Assembly: GCA_020029535.1 (NCBI GenBank)
Contig: JAIBJM010000023.1
Coordinates: 1-34,393, forward strand
Length of the DNA stretch: 34,393 nucleotides
Origin: Gammaproteobacteria bacterium
Lineage (GTDB): Bacteria; Pseudomonadota; Gammaproteobacteria; Steroidobacterales; Steroidobacteraceae
Direction: 5' to 3'
Every line of letters starts with the position of its first letter. The first letter of the stretch is position 1. The position numbers were made by a program, and so were the translations under genes. The notes beneath the pieces were generated by a model. That model did no database searches, was not told where the DNA came from, and was given only the letters and a program-made list of their open reading frames with translations. Below, in pieces: positions 17,076 through 24,701 of the stretch.

Positions 17076-17141
17076 GGTTCAGGCGGCGCGCAGGACCAGT
17101 CACGCCATGCGCAAGCCCGCCGCCAGCAGATGGAGTCCGGC

Positions 17142-17840
17142 TCAGGCCAGATCGAAGACCAGCACTTCGGCGTCGCGACCCTGATCGATCACCGCTTCGC
17201 GCTCATCAGTGAGCTTGGCGGCATCACCTGCAGTCAGCGGCTGGCCGTTCACCCGCGCCGCGCCGCGCGCGATGTGCACGTAGGCGCGCCGTCCAGCCGG
17301 AATCGCCAACGTTGCGTGCTCATCGCCATCGAACAGGCCGGCGTACACCGAGACATCAGCCGTAATGCGAACCGAACCCTCGCGACCGTCGCTTGAAACG
17401 ATCAGGCGCAGACGCCCGCGCTTTTCAGCCGTGGTGAAGTGCTTCTCTTCATAGCCAGGCTCTATGCCCCCGGCGCTCGGCAGGATCCAGATCTGCAGGA
17501 AGTGCGTCAGCTGATCTGCACTGTGGTTGAACTCGCTGTGCCTCACGCCCGTGCCGGCGCTCATGCGCTGCACATCGCCGGGGTGAATCGCCGAGCCGTT
17601 GCCCATGCTGTCGCGGTGCGCCAGCGCGCCCTCGAGCACGTAGCTGATGATCTCCATGTCGCGGTGACCGTGCGTGCCAAAGCCCTGCCCCGGCGCCACG
17701 CGATCCTCGTTGATCACCCGCAGGTCGCCGAACTGCATGTGCCGCGAATCGTGGTAATCCGCAAATGAAAAGCTGTGGAAACTCTTCAGCCAGCCGTGGT
17801 CGGCATAGCCGCGATCCTTGCCAAGTCGCAGTTCCATCAT
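17142..17840 (-). CDS. Pirin family protein, YhhW-like (232 aa)
   Basis: I chose the ATG at 17840 (MMELRLGKDRGYADHGWL) because AAGGAG lies nine bases upstream; a further ATG at 17867 lacks a ribosome site. The N-terminal cupin (about 40-110) has the metal set in FGTHGHRDMEIISYVLEG and SAGTGVRHSEFN. The C-terminal cupin (about 140-232) is the usual partner domain. Length equals that of E. coli YhhW, a quercetin 2,3-dioxygenase in vitro. The physiological substrate of such pirins is unsettled. The gene is convergent with tamB. Confidence 0.92.
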   Translation of the reverse strand: MMELRLGKDRGYADHGWLKSFHSFSFADYHDSRHMQFGDLRVINEDRVAPGQGFGTHGHRDMEIISYVLEGALAHRDSMGNGSAIHPGDVQRMSAGTGVRHSEFNHSADQLTHFLQIWILPSAGGIEPGYEEKHFTTAEKRGRLRLIVSSDGREGSVRITADVSVYAGLFDGDEHATLAIPAGRRAYVHIARGAARVNGQPLTAGDAAKLTDEREAVIDQGRDAEVLVFDLA

Positions 17841-17992
17841 CGGCGCTGTCTCCTTCAACCCGGCCATGAATGGTACCCGTTACGCAAGCAAGGCATGGCA
17901 GCGAAACAGATGGCCAAGCGACTCAGGCCGAGGCTACGATGTTGGTATCGGCGGCGCGGCATCAGCCGCCAGTATCAATAAGGAGCGGGGGT

Positions 17993-18562
17993 ATGCGATC
18001 GAAGTACCTGACGGTCATCGTGATCATGGGAGCGGCGGCCTGCGCAGGCCCGATGCAGGCGCAGACGCCCGACGGGTTCAAGGAGACGCCGGAAGGCCTG
18101 GCCACCCCCGACGGCCACATCATCGGCAAAGCCAAGCTGGTGCGCAGCTATAGCATTCACCAGCCAGCGCCCGCATCGGCCGGCGCGGAGTCCGAGCGCG
18201 CCAGGAACCGGGCCACGGTCAAGAAATACTTCGAGCTTTCCTTTGGCGAGGAACGGGCGCGCCTGTTTACCGAGGATGGCGTGAAGCAGGTTCTTCCCAG
18301 AGGCATGCAGTGGGCGGGGATGGACGCCCATCTGCAGAACAACAGGGAGAACGTCGCACAGTTCCCCGGCTGGAAGTGGAGCAACACCACCATCTGGGAC
18401 ACCCAGGATCCGACCGTTTTCTGGGTCGAAGCGGACGGCTCGACCGTTCCCACGCCCGACAAGCCGGTCGTCGCCGGCCACTACATCCTCCAGGTGGTGT
18501 TGAAGAACGGCAAGATCGCCCTGTATCGGGAGTTCGGCGCTCCGGTAAAGCTGGCGAAATAA
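17993..18562 (+). CDS. Exported PhzA/PhzB-like NTF2-fold protein (189 aa)
   Basis: The ATG at 17993 has AAGGAG seven bases upstream; an in-frame ATG at 17870 is not supported. Residues 1-24 look like a signal peptide (hydrophobic core, then GPMQA-Q); a cysteine at about 17 gives only a poor lipobox. The mature part matches PhzA/PhzB of phenazine synthesis: RNRATVKKYFELS, ARLFTEDGVKQ, FPGWKWSNTTIWDTQDPTVF then WVEADG, HYILQVVLKNGKIALYREF. PhzA/B are cytosolic and help condense the phenazine precursor; no phenazine gene is present here and this copy is predicted to be exported. It is likely an NTF2-like enzyme or binding protein of unknown substrate. Confidence 0.78.
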   Translation: MRSKYLTVIVIMGAAACAGPMQAQTPDGFKETPEGLATPDGHIIGKAKLVRSYSIHQPAPASAGAESERARNRATVKKYFELSFGEERARLFTEDGVKQVLPRGMQWAGMDAHLQNNRENVAQFPGWKWSNTTIWDTQDPTVFWVEADGSTVPTPDKPVVAGHYILQVVLKNGKIALYREFGAPVKLAK

Positions 18563-18637
18563 CGGCATATAGCGCGAGAGTTTGCTCGGGCGGCGCGGGC
18601 GACTCCTCAGGCTTGGCACCCCGGGCTTGACGGTCCG

Positions 18638-18672
18638 TGCATTTTTATGCACGATACACGCACATTTATGCA
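18638..18672 (+). promoter_or_regulatory. Tandem ARG boxes upstream of argR-argG
   Basis: Box 1 (18638-18651) is a perfect palindrome, TGCAT-TTTT-ATGCA. Box 2 (18659-18672) matches it at 11 of 14 positions and ends ATGCA. The two are exactly 21 bp apart, the same phase as the paired 18-bp ARG boxes with 3-bp gap bound by the ArgR hexamer. Compared with the E. coli half-site TGAAT, the third base is C. A TTGACG (18627-18632) just before box 1 could be a -35 element, so ArgR binding would block the promoter. This suggests arginine-dependent self-repression of the whole operon. Confidence 0.75.
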
Positions 18673-18687
18673 CAGCCCGTACCCGTC

Positions 18688-19140
18688 ATGCTGACCGACC
18701 AACAACAGCTACAGCGCCGTGATGCCATTCTGCGCCTGCTGCGCAATGGCACCGTGCGCCGGCAATCCGAGCTGGCGCAGCTGCTGAAGAAGAATGGCTT
18801 CGATGTCACACAGTCCTCGGTCAGCCGCGACCTGCGGGAACTGGGCGTGCTGAAGGCCAGCGGCCGCTACCTGCCACCGCCGGACGAGACCGCCAATGCC
18901 AACGGCAACTTCAATGCCATCTCGCAGTTCGTGCGCGGCTTGAAGCTGGCCGGGCCTTCCATCGTGGTGCTGAAAACCTCGGTCGGCGCCGCGCAAAGCG
19001 TGGCGGTGACCATCGACCGCGCCGACTGGCCCGAAGTGGCCGGCACGATTTCGGGTGACGACACCATTTTCATCGCAACACCGGACGGCCCTGCCCAGCG
19101 CCGTCTGGTCGAGCGCCTGCATTCACTGTTCCGGATCTGA
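18688..19140 (+). CDS. argR: Arginine repressor ArgR (150 aa)
   Basis: I start at the ATG at 18688; the in-frame ATG at 18637-region lies within the ARG boxes. The N-terminal winged helix (about 1-75) carries RRDAILRLLRNGTVRRQSELAQ with the recognition part TQSSVSRDLRELGVLKA. The C-terminal hexamerisation and arginine-binding domain (about 80-150) has GAAQSVAVTIDRADWPEVAGTI and the GDDTIFIATPD motif whose paired aspartates bind arginine. It is the first gene of the arginine operon, 3 bp before argG, and probably represses its own operon through the boxes at 18638-18672. Confidence 0.95.
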   Translation: MLTDQQQLQRRDAILRLLRNGTVRRQSELAQLLKKNGFDVTQSSVSRDLRELGVLKASGRYLPPPDETANANGNFNAISQFVRGLKLAGPSIVVLKTSVGAAQSVAVTIDRADWPEVAGTISGDDTIFIATPDGPAQRRLVERLHSLFRI

Positions 19141-19143
19141 ACC

Positions 19144-20373
19144 ATGACGCAGACTGCAAAGACGGGCGCCACGCCCATAGTGCTGGCCTATTCAGGCGGC
19201 CTCGACACTTCCTTTCTGGTGCCCTGGGTGGCCGAGAATTACCAGCGACCGGTCATCACCGTCACCGTCGATACCGGCGGCATTGACGCCGAGGCGGCGA
19301 AGACATTGCACGAACGCGCGCTGGCCCTCGGCGCCATCGAGCATCACCAGATCGACGCGCGCGAGGACTACTACGAACAGGTGCTGCGCTTCCTGGTGTT
19401 CGGCAATGTGCGGCGCGGCCAGCTGTATCCGCTGTGCGTGGGCGCCGAGCGCGTCATGCAGGCGCAGCGCATTGCGCACATGGCGCGCAAGCTCGGCACT
19501 AATTCGATTGCGCATGGCTGCACGGCTGCCGGCAACGACCAGGTGCGCTTCGAAGTGGCGCTGCGCACGCTGGCGCCCGAACTGGAAATCATCGCGCCGG
19601 TGCGCGACCGCGCCTTCAAGCGCCAGGAAGAGCTGGACTACCTGCAGCAGCGCAAGCTGCCGGTGCCGCCGTTCGGCGCTGCCTATTCCATCAACCGCGG
19701 CCTGTGGGGCGTGACCATTGGCGGCACCGAGACGCTGACCTCCAAGGGCAGCATTCCCGAAAGCGCCTGGGTGCTGTCGAAGCATGCCTTCGATCAGCCG
19801 CGCGCGCCGGCTCGCCACAGCATCCACTTTGAAGAAGGCCGGCCGGTGGGTCTGGATGGCCAGGCGCTGACGCCGGTGCAGGTGATCGAAAAACTCGAAG
19901 AGCTGGCCGCACCCTATGGCATCGGCCGCGGCATCCACCTCGGCGACACCATCATCGGCACCAAGGGCCGCGTGGCCTTCGAGGCGCCGGCGGCCGAGAC
20001 GCTGCTGACCGCGCATCGCGAGCTGGAAAAGCTGGTGATGACGCCGCGCCAGCAACGCATCAAGGACAGCGTGGCCGGTCCCTATGGCGACTGGGTGCAC
20101 GAAGGCCAGCTGCTGGATCCGGTCTGCCGCGACATCGAAGCGCTGCTGCTGTCCTCGCAGCGCCGCGTCACCGGCGTGGTGCATGTGCTGCTCCGGCCCG
20201 GTTCGCTGTTCGTCGAGGGCGTCGAGTCGCCCTACTCGCTGATGAAAGCTTCCAAGGGCGTCTACGGCGAAGCCGTGGGCGAATGGACCCCGGTGGACGC
20301 GCTGGGCTTCTCGAAGATCGTGGCGCTGACCGGCGTGTTCTATCACCGCGCCGGAGAGATGGCGAAGCAATGA
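19144..20373 (+). CDS. argG: Argininosuccinate synthase (409 aa)
   Basis: The enzyme joins citrulline and aspartate with ATP. The nucleotide motif SGGLDTS is at residues 17-23, followed by VDTGGID and, further on, GCTAAGNDQVRFEVA, SINRGLWG, ETLTSKGSIPESAW and the conserved EGVESPYSLMKASKGVYGE end. The length is normal. It follows argR by 3 bp and its stop overlaps the next start by ATGA. In a pathway using an N-acyl-ornithine carbamoyltransferase, acyl-citrulline must be deacylated before this step, but no deacylase gene is seen in the cluster. Confidence 0.96.
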   Translation: MTQTAKTGATPIVLAYSGGLDTSFLVPWVAENYQRPVITVTVDTGGIDAEAAKTLHERALALGAIEHHQIDAREDYYEQVLRFLVFGNVRRGQLYPLCVGAERVMQAQRIAHMARKLGTNSIAHGCTAAGNDQVRFEVALRTLAPELEIIAPVRDRAFKRQEELDYLQQRKLPVPPFGAAYSINRGLWGVTIGGTETLTSKGSIPESAWVLSKHAFDQPRAPARHSIHFEEGRPVGLDGQALTPVQVIEKLEELAAPYGIGRGIHLGDTIIGTKGRVAFEAPAAETLLTAHRELEKLVMTPRQQRIKDSVAGPYGDWVHEGQLLDPVCRDIEALLLSSQRRVTGVVHVLLRPGSLFVEGVESPYSLMKASKGVYGEAVGEWTPVDALGFSKIVALTGVFYHRAGEMAKQ

Positions 20374-21446
20374 AAACCGTGGTTGTCGACAAGATCGCCT
20401 CGATCACCCAGGCCTGCGCGCTGGGGCATGAGCTGCGCATCGCCGATGAGATTCCCGCCGAGGAAGGCGTCATCGTGGTGGTCGAAATCCTCACCGACAA
20501 GTCCACCTACAACACGCTGGAGCTGACCAGCGGCCGCATGGCCAAGCTGGGCAAGGGCGACGTCGTGGTGGGCGCGCTGGGCACGCGCAAGGCGCTGTTC
20601 GGTTACTCCGGTCATGTGCCGGAATCGATCAAGCCCGGCGATGTGATCCAGATGCTGAACATCGGTGGCGTGCTGGGCATCTGCGATTCGGCGACCCCGG
20701 ACAAGGGCAAGCCCTTCGACTGCCGCGTGCTGGGCGTGGTGCTGGATTTCCCCTATCTCGGCGAACGCATCGGCGTGCCGGCGCGCGCCGGCTACCGGCC
20801 GCTGGACTTCGACGCCAAGCTCGATGCGCATGGCGTGCCGGTGATTGCGCTGGCCGGCACCTGCATGGAAGCCGGCAAGACTGCCGCTGCAGCGGCCATC
20901 GTGGCGCGCATGCGCCATCGTGGTCTCATCATCGATGCCTTCAAGGCCACCGGTGTCTCGCTGCGCCGGGACATCATGGCCTTCGAGGACGCCGGCGCGC
21001 GCAAGACCATGATCTTCACCGACCTCGGCGTCATCACCACCACGCGACGCACCGGTCCGGCGCTGACGCGCACCATGCTGACCGATCTGTCGGCCGGCAA
21101 GCCCGACGTCATCGTGTTCGAACTGGGTGATGGCCTGCTCGGCACTTATGGCGTGGACGCCATTCTCGACTGCGAAGACATCCGCAAGGCCATCACCGGT
21201 GTGGTGCTGTCGGCCAACGATCCAGTGGCAGCCTGGGGCGGCGTCAAACTGCTGCGCGAGCGCTTCCACGTGGATCCCTGTCTGGTTACCGGTCCGGCCA
21301 CCGACAACCAGGTGGGCGTGGACATCATCCAGCAGCAGACCGGCGTGCAGGCCTTCAATGCCATCAGCAATCCGGCCGCGCTCGGCGATGCCGCCATCGC
21401 CGCGGCGGGACTGGCCCAGCGTGCCACGAAGATCGAAGCCGCCTGA
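20370..21446 (+). CDS. P-loop protein of unknown function in the arginine operon, DUF1611/DgcN-like P-loop half (358 aa)
   Basis: The ATG at 20370 overlaps the argG stop (ATGA), and the stop overlaps the argC start (TGATG). The N-terminal part (1-150) is beta-rich with no motif I recognise (GYSGHVPESIKPGDVIQMLN). Residues 163-171, GTCMEAGKT, form a Walker-A-like loop with an acidic insertion, followed by RHRGLIIDAFKATGVSLRRD, an acidic ELGDGLLGTYG (about 251-261), and GVVLSANDPVAAWGG. The loop and the ATGV element recall the C-terminal P-loop domain of DUF1611 proteins such as DgcN, an N-acetyltransferase acting on D-glutamate, and more distantly dethiobiotin synthetase-like folds. Position inside an operon lacking argA and argE makes an amino-acid N-acylation role attractive, but this is inference. 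Confidence 0.7.
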   Translation: MKTVVVDKIASITQACALGHELRIADEIPAEEGVIVVVEILTDKSTYNTLELTSGRMAKLGKGDVVVGALGTRKALFGYSGHVPESIKPGDVIQMLNIGGVLGICDSATPDKGKPFDCRVLGVVLDFPYLGERIGVPARAGYRPLDFDAKLDAHGVPVIALAGTCMEAGKTAAAAAIVARMRHRGLIIDAFKATGVSLRRDIMAFEDAGARKTMIFTDLGVITTTRRTGPALTRTMLTDLSAGKPDVIVFELGDGLLGTYGVDAILDCEDIRKAITGVVLSANDPVAAWGGVKLLRERFHVDPCLVTGPATDNQVGVDIIQQQTGVQAFNAISNPAALGDAAIAAAGLAQRATKIEAA

Positions 21447-22510
21447 TGAGCGCGCGCACCATTCCCACCATCGTGCTCGGCGGCACCGGCTATGTGGCCG
21501 GCGAACTGTTGCGCCTGATCGCAGGCCACCCGAATCTGAAGCTGGCGGCGGTGATGTCCGACAGCCAGCCCGGCGAAGCGATGGGCAAGGCCTTTCCACA
21601 TCTGGCGGCGGTGCTGGGCGACACTACATTCAAGTCGCAGGCCGAGATCGAAGCGCTGCTGCGCACGGAAAAAGTGCCGGCCATTCTGGCCGCGGCGCCA
21701 CATGGCGTTTCGGCGGCACTGATCGATGGCTTGCTGAAGGTGGCCGAGTCCGCCGGCAATGCGCCGCGCGTGGTCGACATCTCGGCCGACTTCCGGCACG
21801 CCGATCCGGCTGTGTACGAGTCGATCTACAAGCATGCGCATGGCGCGCCGGCGCGACTGCCGCAGTTCACCTGCGCCGTGCCCGAGCATCTGAAAACACT
21901 TACGACCCCACATGTGGCTCATCCGGGCTGCTTTGCCACCACCACACTGCTGGCGACAGTTCCGCTGATTGCACTGGGCATTGCCGAGCCTGCGCTGTTT
22001 GTCTCGGCAGTGACCGGCAGCACCGGTTCGGGCCGCAAGCCCACCGAGGGCACGCACCACCCGACGCGGCACAGCGATCTGTATGCCTACAATGTGCTGG
22101 CGCATCGCCATACGCAGGAGGTGGTGGCCTGTACCGCGGCAGCTTCGGGTACTGTGCCGCAGCTGGCTTTCGTACCGCATTCCGGACCCTTTGCGCGCGG
22201 CATCCACGCCACCGTGCAGGGCGTGCTGAAAAAGAAACTCGACAGCAAGACCATCATCGGTCTGCTACGCGAGTTCTATGCGCACTCGCCCTTCGTTCGG
22301 GTGCTGGACTCGGCGCCGCGCGTGAAAGACATCGCCGCCAGCAATTACGCCCATCTTTCCGCCGTCAGTGATGGCCGCACCGTGGCCGTGATGAGTGTGG
22401 CCGACAATCTGAACAAGGGCGCGGCCGGCGGCGCCGTGCAATGGATGAATCGCCTGCAGGGCCTGCCGGAAACCGCCGGATTGACTGCGCCTGCTGCGGG
22501 CTGGACCTGA
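21446..22510 (+). CDS. argC: N-acyl-gamma-glutamyl-phosphate reductase (354 aa)
   Basis: The NAD(P)-binding motif GGTGYVAGELLRLI lies at about 12-25. The catalytic cysteine is C162 in HPGCFATT. Further family motifs are VVDISADFRHAD, TGSTGSGRKPTEGTHHP and FVPHSGPFARGI. It reduces N-acyl-glutamyl phosphate to the semialdehyde. It starts on the last base of the preceding stop, showing tight coupling. Whether the acyl group is acetyl or succinyl is not decided by this protein alone. Confidence 0.95.
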   Translation: MSARTIPTIVLGGTGYVAGELLRLIAGHPNLKLAAVMSDSQPGEAMGKAFPHLAAVLGDTTFKSQAEIEALLRTEKVPAILAAAPHGVSAALIDGLLKVAESAGNAPRVVDISADFRHADPAVYESIYKHAHGAPARLPQFTCAVPEHLKTLTTPHVAHPGCFATTTLLATVPLIALGIAEPALFVSAVTGSTGSGRKPTEGTHHPTRHSDLYAYNVLAHRHTQEVVACTAAASGTVPQLAFVPHSGPFARGIHATVQGVLKKKLDSKTIIGLLREFYAHSPFVRVLDSAPRVKDIAASNYAHLSAVSDGRTVAVMSVADNLNKGAAGGAVQWMNRLQGLPETAGLTAPAAGWT

Positions 22511-22520
22511 GTAATACGCC

Positions 22521-23684
22521 ATGAACGTAAACGCAGCAGCCAATCTTGCCGACGTCCCCGACTTCCTGGCACCGGTGTTCGCGCAATACCCGCTGAACGT
22601 GGTGTCGGGTGATGGCGTATGGCTGAACACCGCCGATGGCCGTCGCGTGCTGGATCTGTACGGCGGTCACGCGGTGGCGGCACTGGGCTATGGTCATGCC
22701 GGCTTCACGCGCGCACTGGCGCACCAGGCCAAACAGCTCAACTTCCAGAGCAATGCCGTGCCACTGGAGGTGCGCACGCGCGCGGCGGCGCGGCTGATCC
22801 GTTACTCGGCGCTGGATTTCAACAGCGTGTTCTTCGTCAATTCGGGCGCCGAGGCCAACGAGAACGCGCTGAAGATGGCCTTCACGATGACGGGGCGCAG
22901 CGAAGTCGTGGCGCTGGAACAGTCCTTCCATGGCCGCACCGCCGCGGCCGGCGCGCTGACCTGGGGGGCGGCGGCCAAGTGGTACGGCTTTCCGCGCACA
23001 CCCTTCGATGTGAAGTTCATCGCGCGGCGCGATCAGGCTGCACTGAATGGCATCACCGAGCGCAGCGCCGCCGTGCTGGTCGAACCCATCCAGGGCGTGG
23101 GCGGCGCCTTCGACCTGGGGGCCGAATATCTGGCCGCGCTGCGCAAGCGCTGCAATGACACCGGCACCGTGCTGATCTTCGACGAAGTGCAATGCGGCAT
23201 GGGTCGCACCGGTACACCGTTCGCCGCCAATCTCTATGGCGTACAGCCGGACATGATCACCACCGCCAAGGCGCTGGGTAATGGCTTCCCCTGTGCGGCG
23301 CTGCTGATGACGCCGCGGGTGGCGAAGGCCGTGAAGCTGGACGCCATGGGCACCACCTTTGGTGGCGGACCCATGGCCTGCGCCGTCATCGAAGCCGTCA
23401 TCGAGGCCATCGAGAGCGAAGGACTGCTGGCACGCGTGCAGCGTGTGGGCGCATACATAAAGAACACCTGCGTAGTTGGACCAGCCGTGGGCTATCAGGG
23501 CGCCGGCTTTCTCGCCGGCCTCATCATGAAGCGGCCCGCGAAGGAGATTCACAAGGCACTGCTCGAGCGCGACATCCTGGTCGGCACCAGCGGCGATCCC
23601 GCGGTGATCCGGCTGTTGCCGCCCTTCGTGCTTGAAGAACAGCATGTGGACCTGCTGCGCGACGCGCTGCTGGACATCGGCTGA
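22521..23684 (+). CDS. argD: N-acylornithine aminotransferase, class III PLP enzyme (387 aa)
   Basis: It belongs to the acetylornithine/ornithine aminotransferase group: VLDLYGGHAVAALGYGH, VFFVNSGAEANENALKMA, the LVEPIQGVGGAFDL loop, LIFDEVQCGMGRTG with the PLP-contacting aspartate, and the Schiff-base lysine K250 in TTAKALGNGFP. The cofactor-phosphate site follows at GTTFGGGPMAC. Length matches ArgD. In the operon it would make N-acyl-ornithine from the ArgC product. It starts 10 bp after argC. Confidence 0.93.
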   Translation: MNVNAAANLADVPDFLAPVFAQYPLNVVSGDGVWLNTADGRRVLDLYGGHAVAALGYGHAGFTRALAHQAKQLNFQSNAVPLEVRTRAAARLIRYSALDFNSVFFVNSGAEANENALKMAFTMTGRSEVVALEQSFHGRTAAAGALTWGAAAKWYGFPRTPFDVKFIARRDQAALNGITERSAAVLVEPIQGVGGAFDLGAEYLAALRKRCNDTGTVLIFDEVQCGMGRTGTPFAANLYGVQPDMITTAKALGNGFPCAALLMTPRVAKAVKLDAMGTTFGGGPMACAVIEAVIEAIESEGLLARVQRVGAYIKNTCVVGPAVGYQGAGFLAGLIMKRPAKEIHKALLERDILVGTSGDPAVIRLLPPFVLEEQHVDLLRDALLDIG

Positions 23685-23696
23685 ACGGAGCGCATC

Positions 23697-24701
23697 GTGC
23701 AACGCTTTATCGATCTGGCCGATTTCAGTCGCGACGAGGTGCAGGCGCTGGTGGCGCTGGCGCAGCGGCTGGAAACTTCTCCCGAACCGCAGGCGCTGGC
23801 TGGCAAGGTGCTGGGCCTGCTGTTCATGAATCCGTCGCTCCGTACGCTGGCCTCCTTCCAGGCCGGCATGGCCAAACTCGGCGGTTCTTCCTTCGTCATC
23901 ACGCCTGGCCAGGGCACCTGGCAGCTGGAGACACGTCGTGGCGTGGTGATGAACGGTGCCGCCGCCGAACACATCCGCGAAGGCATTCCGGTGCTGGCTT
24001 CCTACTGCGATGCGCTGGGCATCCGTGCCTTCGCCGAAGGCACGGATCTCGCCACGGACCTGGCCGAAACCAGGTTCAACGAGATGGCCAAGCTGGTCGA
24101 CAAGCCGCTGATCAATCTCGAGTCGGCAATGAATCATCCCTGCCAGGCGCTGGCCGACTGGAAGACGCTGGATGAGACCAGCGTGCCGCGCAAGGCAAAG
24201 TTCGTACTGAGCTGGGTCTCGCATCCCAAGGCGCTGCCGCTGGCCGTGCCTGCCGCCACCGCGCACATGGCCGCGCTGCGCGGCATGGAGGTGGTGGTGC
24301 TGCGGCCTGATGGTTTCGCGCTGCCCGACGCCATCATGCAGAAGGTACGCGCGGCAGCGGCCAGCGCCGGCGGCTCGCTGCATGAGACCGCCGATCGCGC
24401 CGAGGCGCTGGATGGCGCCACGGTAATCTACGCCAAGGAATGGGGCAGCACGGCGAAGTACGGCGATGAAGACGCCGACAAGGAATTGCGTCGCGGCCTC
24501 AAGGACTGGTGCGTGCGCAACGACTGGTTCGAACGCACCGCCACCGATTGCCGACTGATGCACTGCCTGCCGGTGCGGCGCAATTCCGCCATTGCCGATG
24601 AAGTGCTCGATGGCCCGCGCAGCGTGGTGCTGCGCCAGGCCTATAACCGCCTGCCGGCCGAGATGGCCGTGTTGTATCGATTGTTGAGGAAGCCAGCATG
24701 A
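23697..24701 (+). CDS. argF': N-acylornithine carbamoyltransferase, probably N-succinylornithine-type (334 aa)
   Basis: A GTG start at 23697 has GGAG upstream. Carbamoyl-phosphate motif FMNPSLRTLASF (about 43-54), HPCQALAD, and HCLPVRRN identify a transcarbamylase. The pattern is that of the acyl-ornithine enzymes rather than OTCase: WQLETRRGVVMNG, SYCDALGIRAFAEG, YAKEWGSTAKYGD. At the site that separates the acetyl enzyme of Xanthomonas (Glu92) from the succinyl enzyme of Bacteroides fragilis (Pro90), this protein has Ala90 (GAAAEHI). Loss of the glutamate points to succinyl-ornithine, as does the overall closeness to the Bacteroides sequence as I remember it. The stop overlaps the argB start. 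Confidence 0.88.
   Translation: MQRFIDLADFSRDEVQALVALAQRLETSPEPQALAGKVLGLLFMNPSLRTLASFQAGMAKLGGSSFVITPGQGTWQLETRRGVVMNGAAAEHIREGIPVLASYCDALGIRAFAEGTDLATDLAETRFNEMAKLVDKPLINLESAMNHPCQALADWKTLDETSVPRKAKFVLSWVSHPKALPLAVPAATAHMAALRGMEVVVLRPDGFALPDAIMQKVRAAAASAGGSLHETADRAEALDGATVIYAKEWGSTAKYGDEDADKELRRGLKDWCVRNDWFERTATDCRLMHCLPVRRNSAIADEVLDGPRSVVLRQAYNRLPAEMAVLYRLLRKPA

Noticed and set aside
22365-24563. 732-codon open frame on the minus strand across argD and argF'
   Set aside because: It is antisense to two well-supported genes in GC-rich DNA, has no recognisable domain and a biased His/Gln/Arg composition typical of shadow frames.
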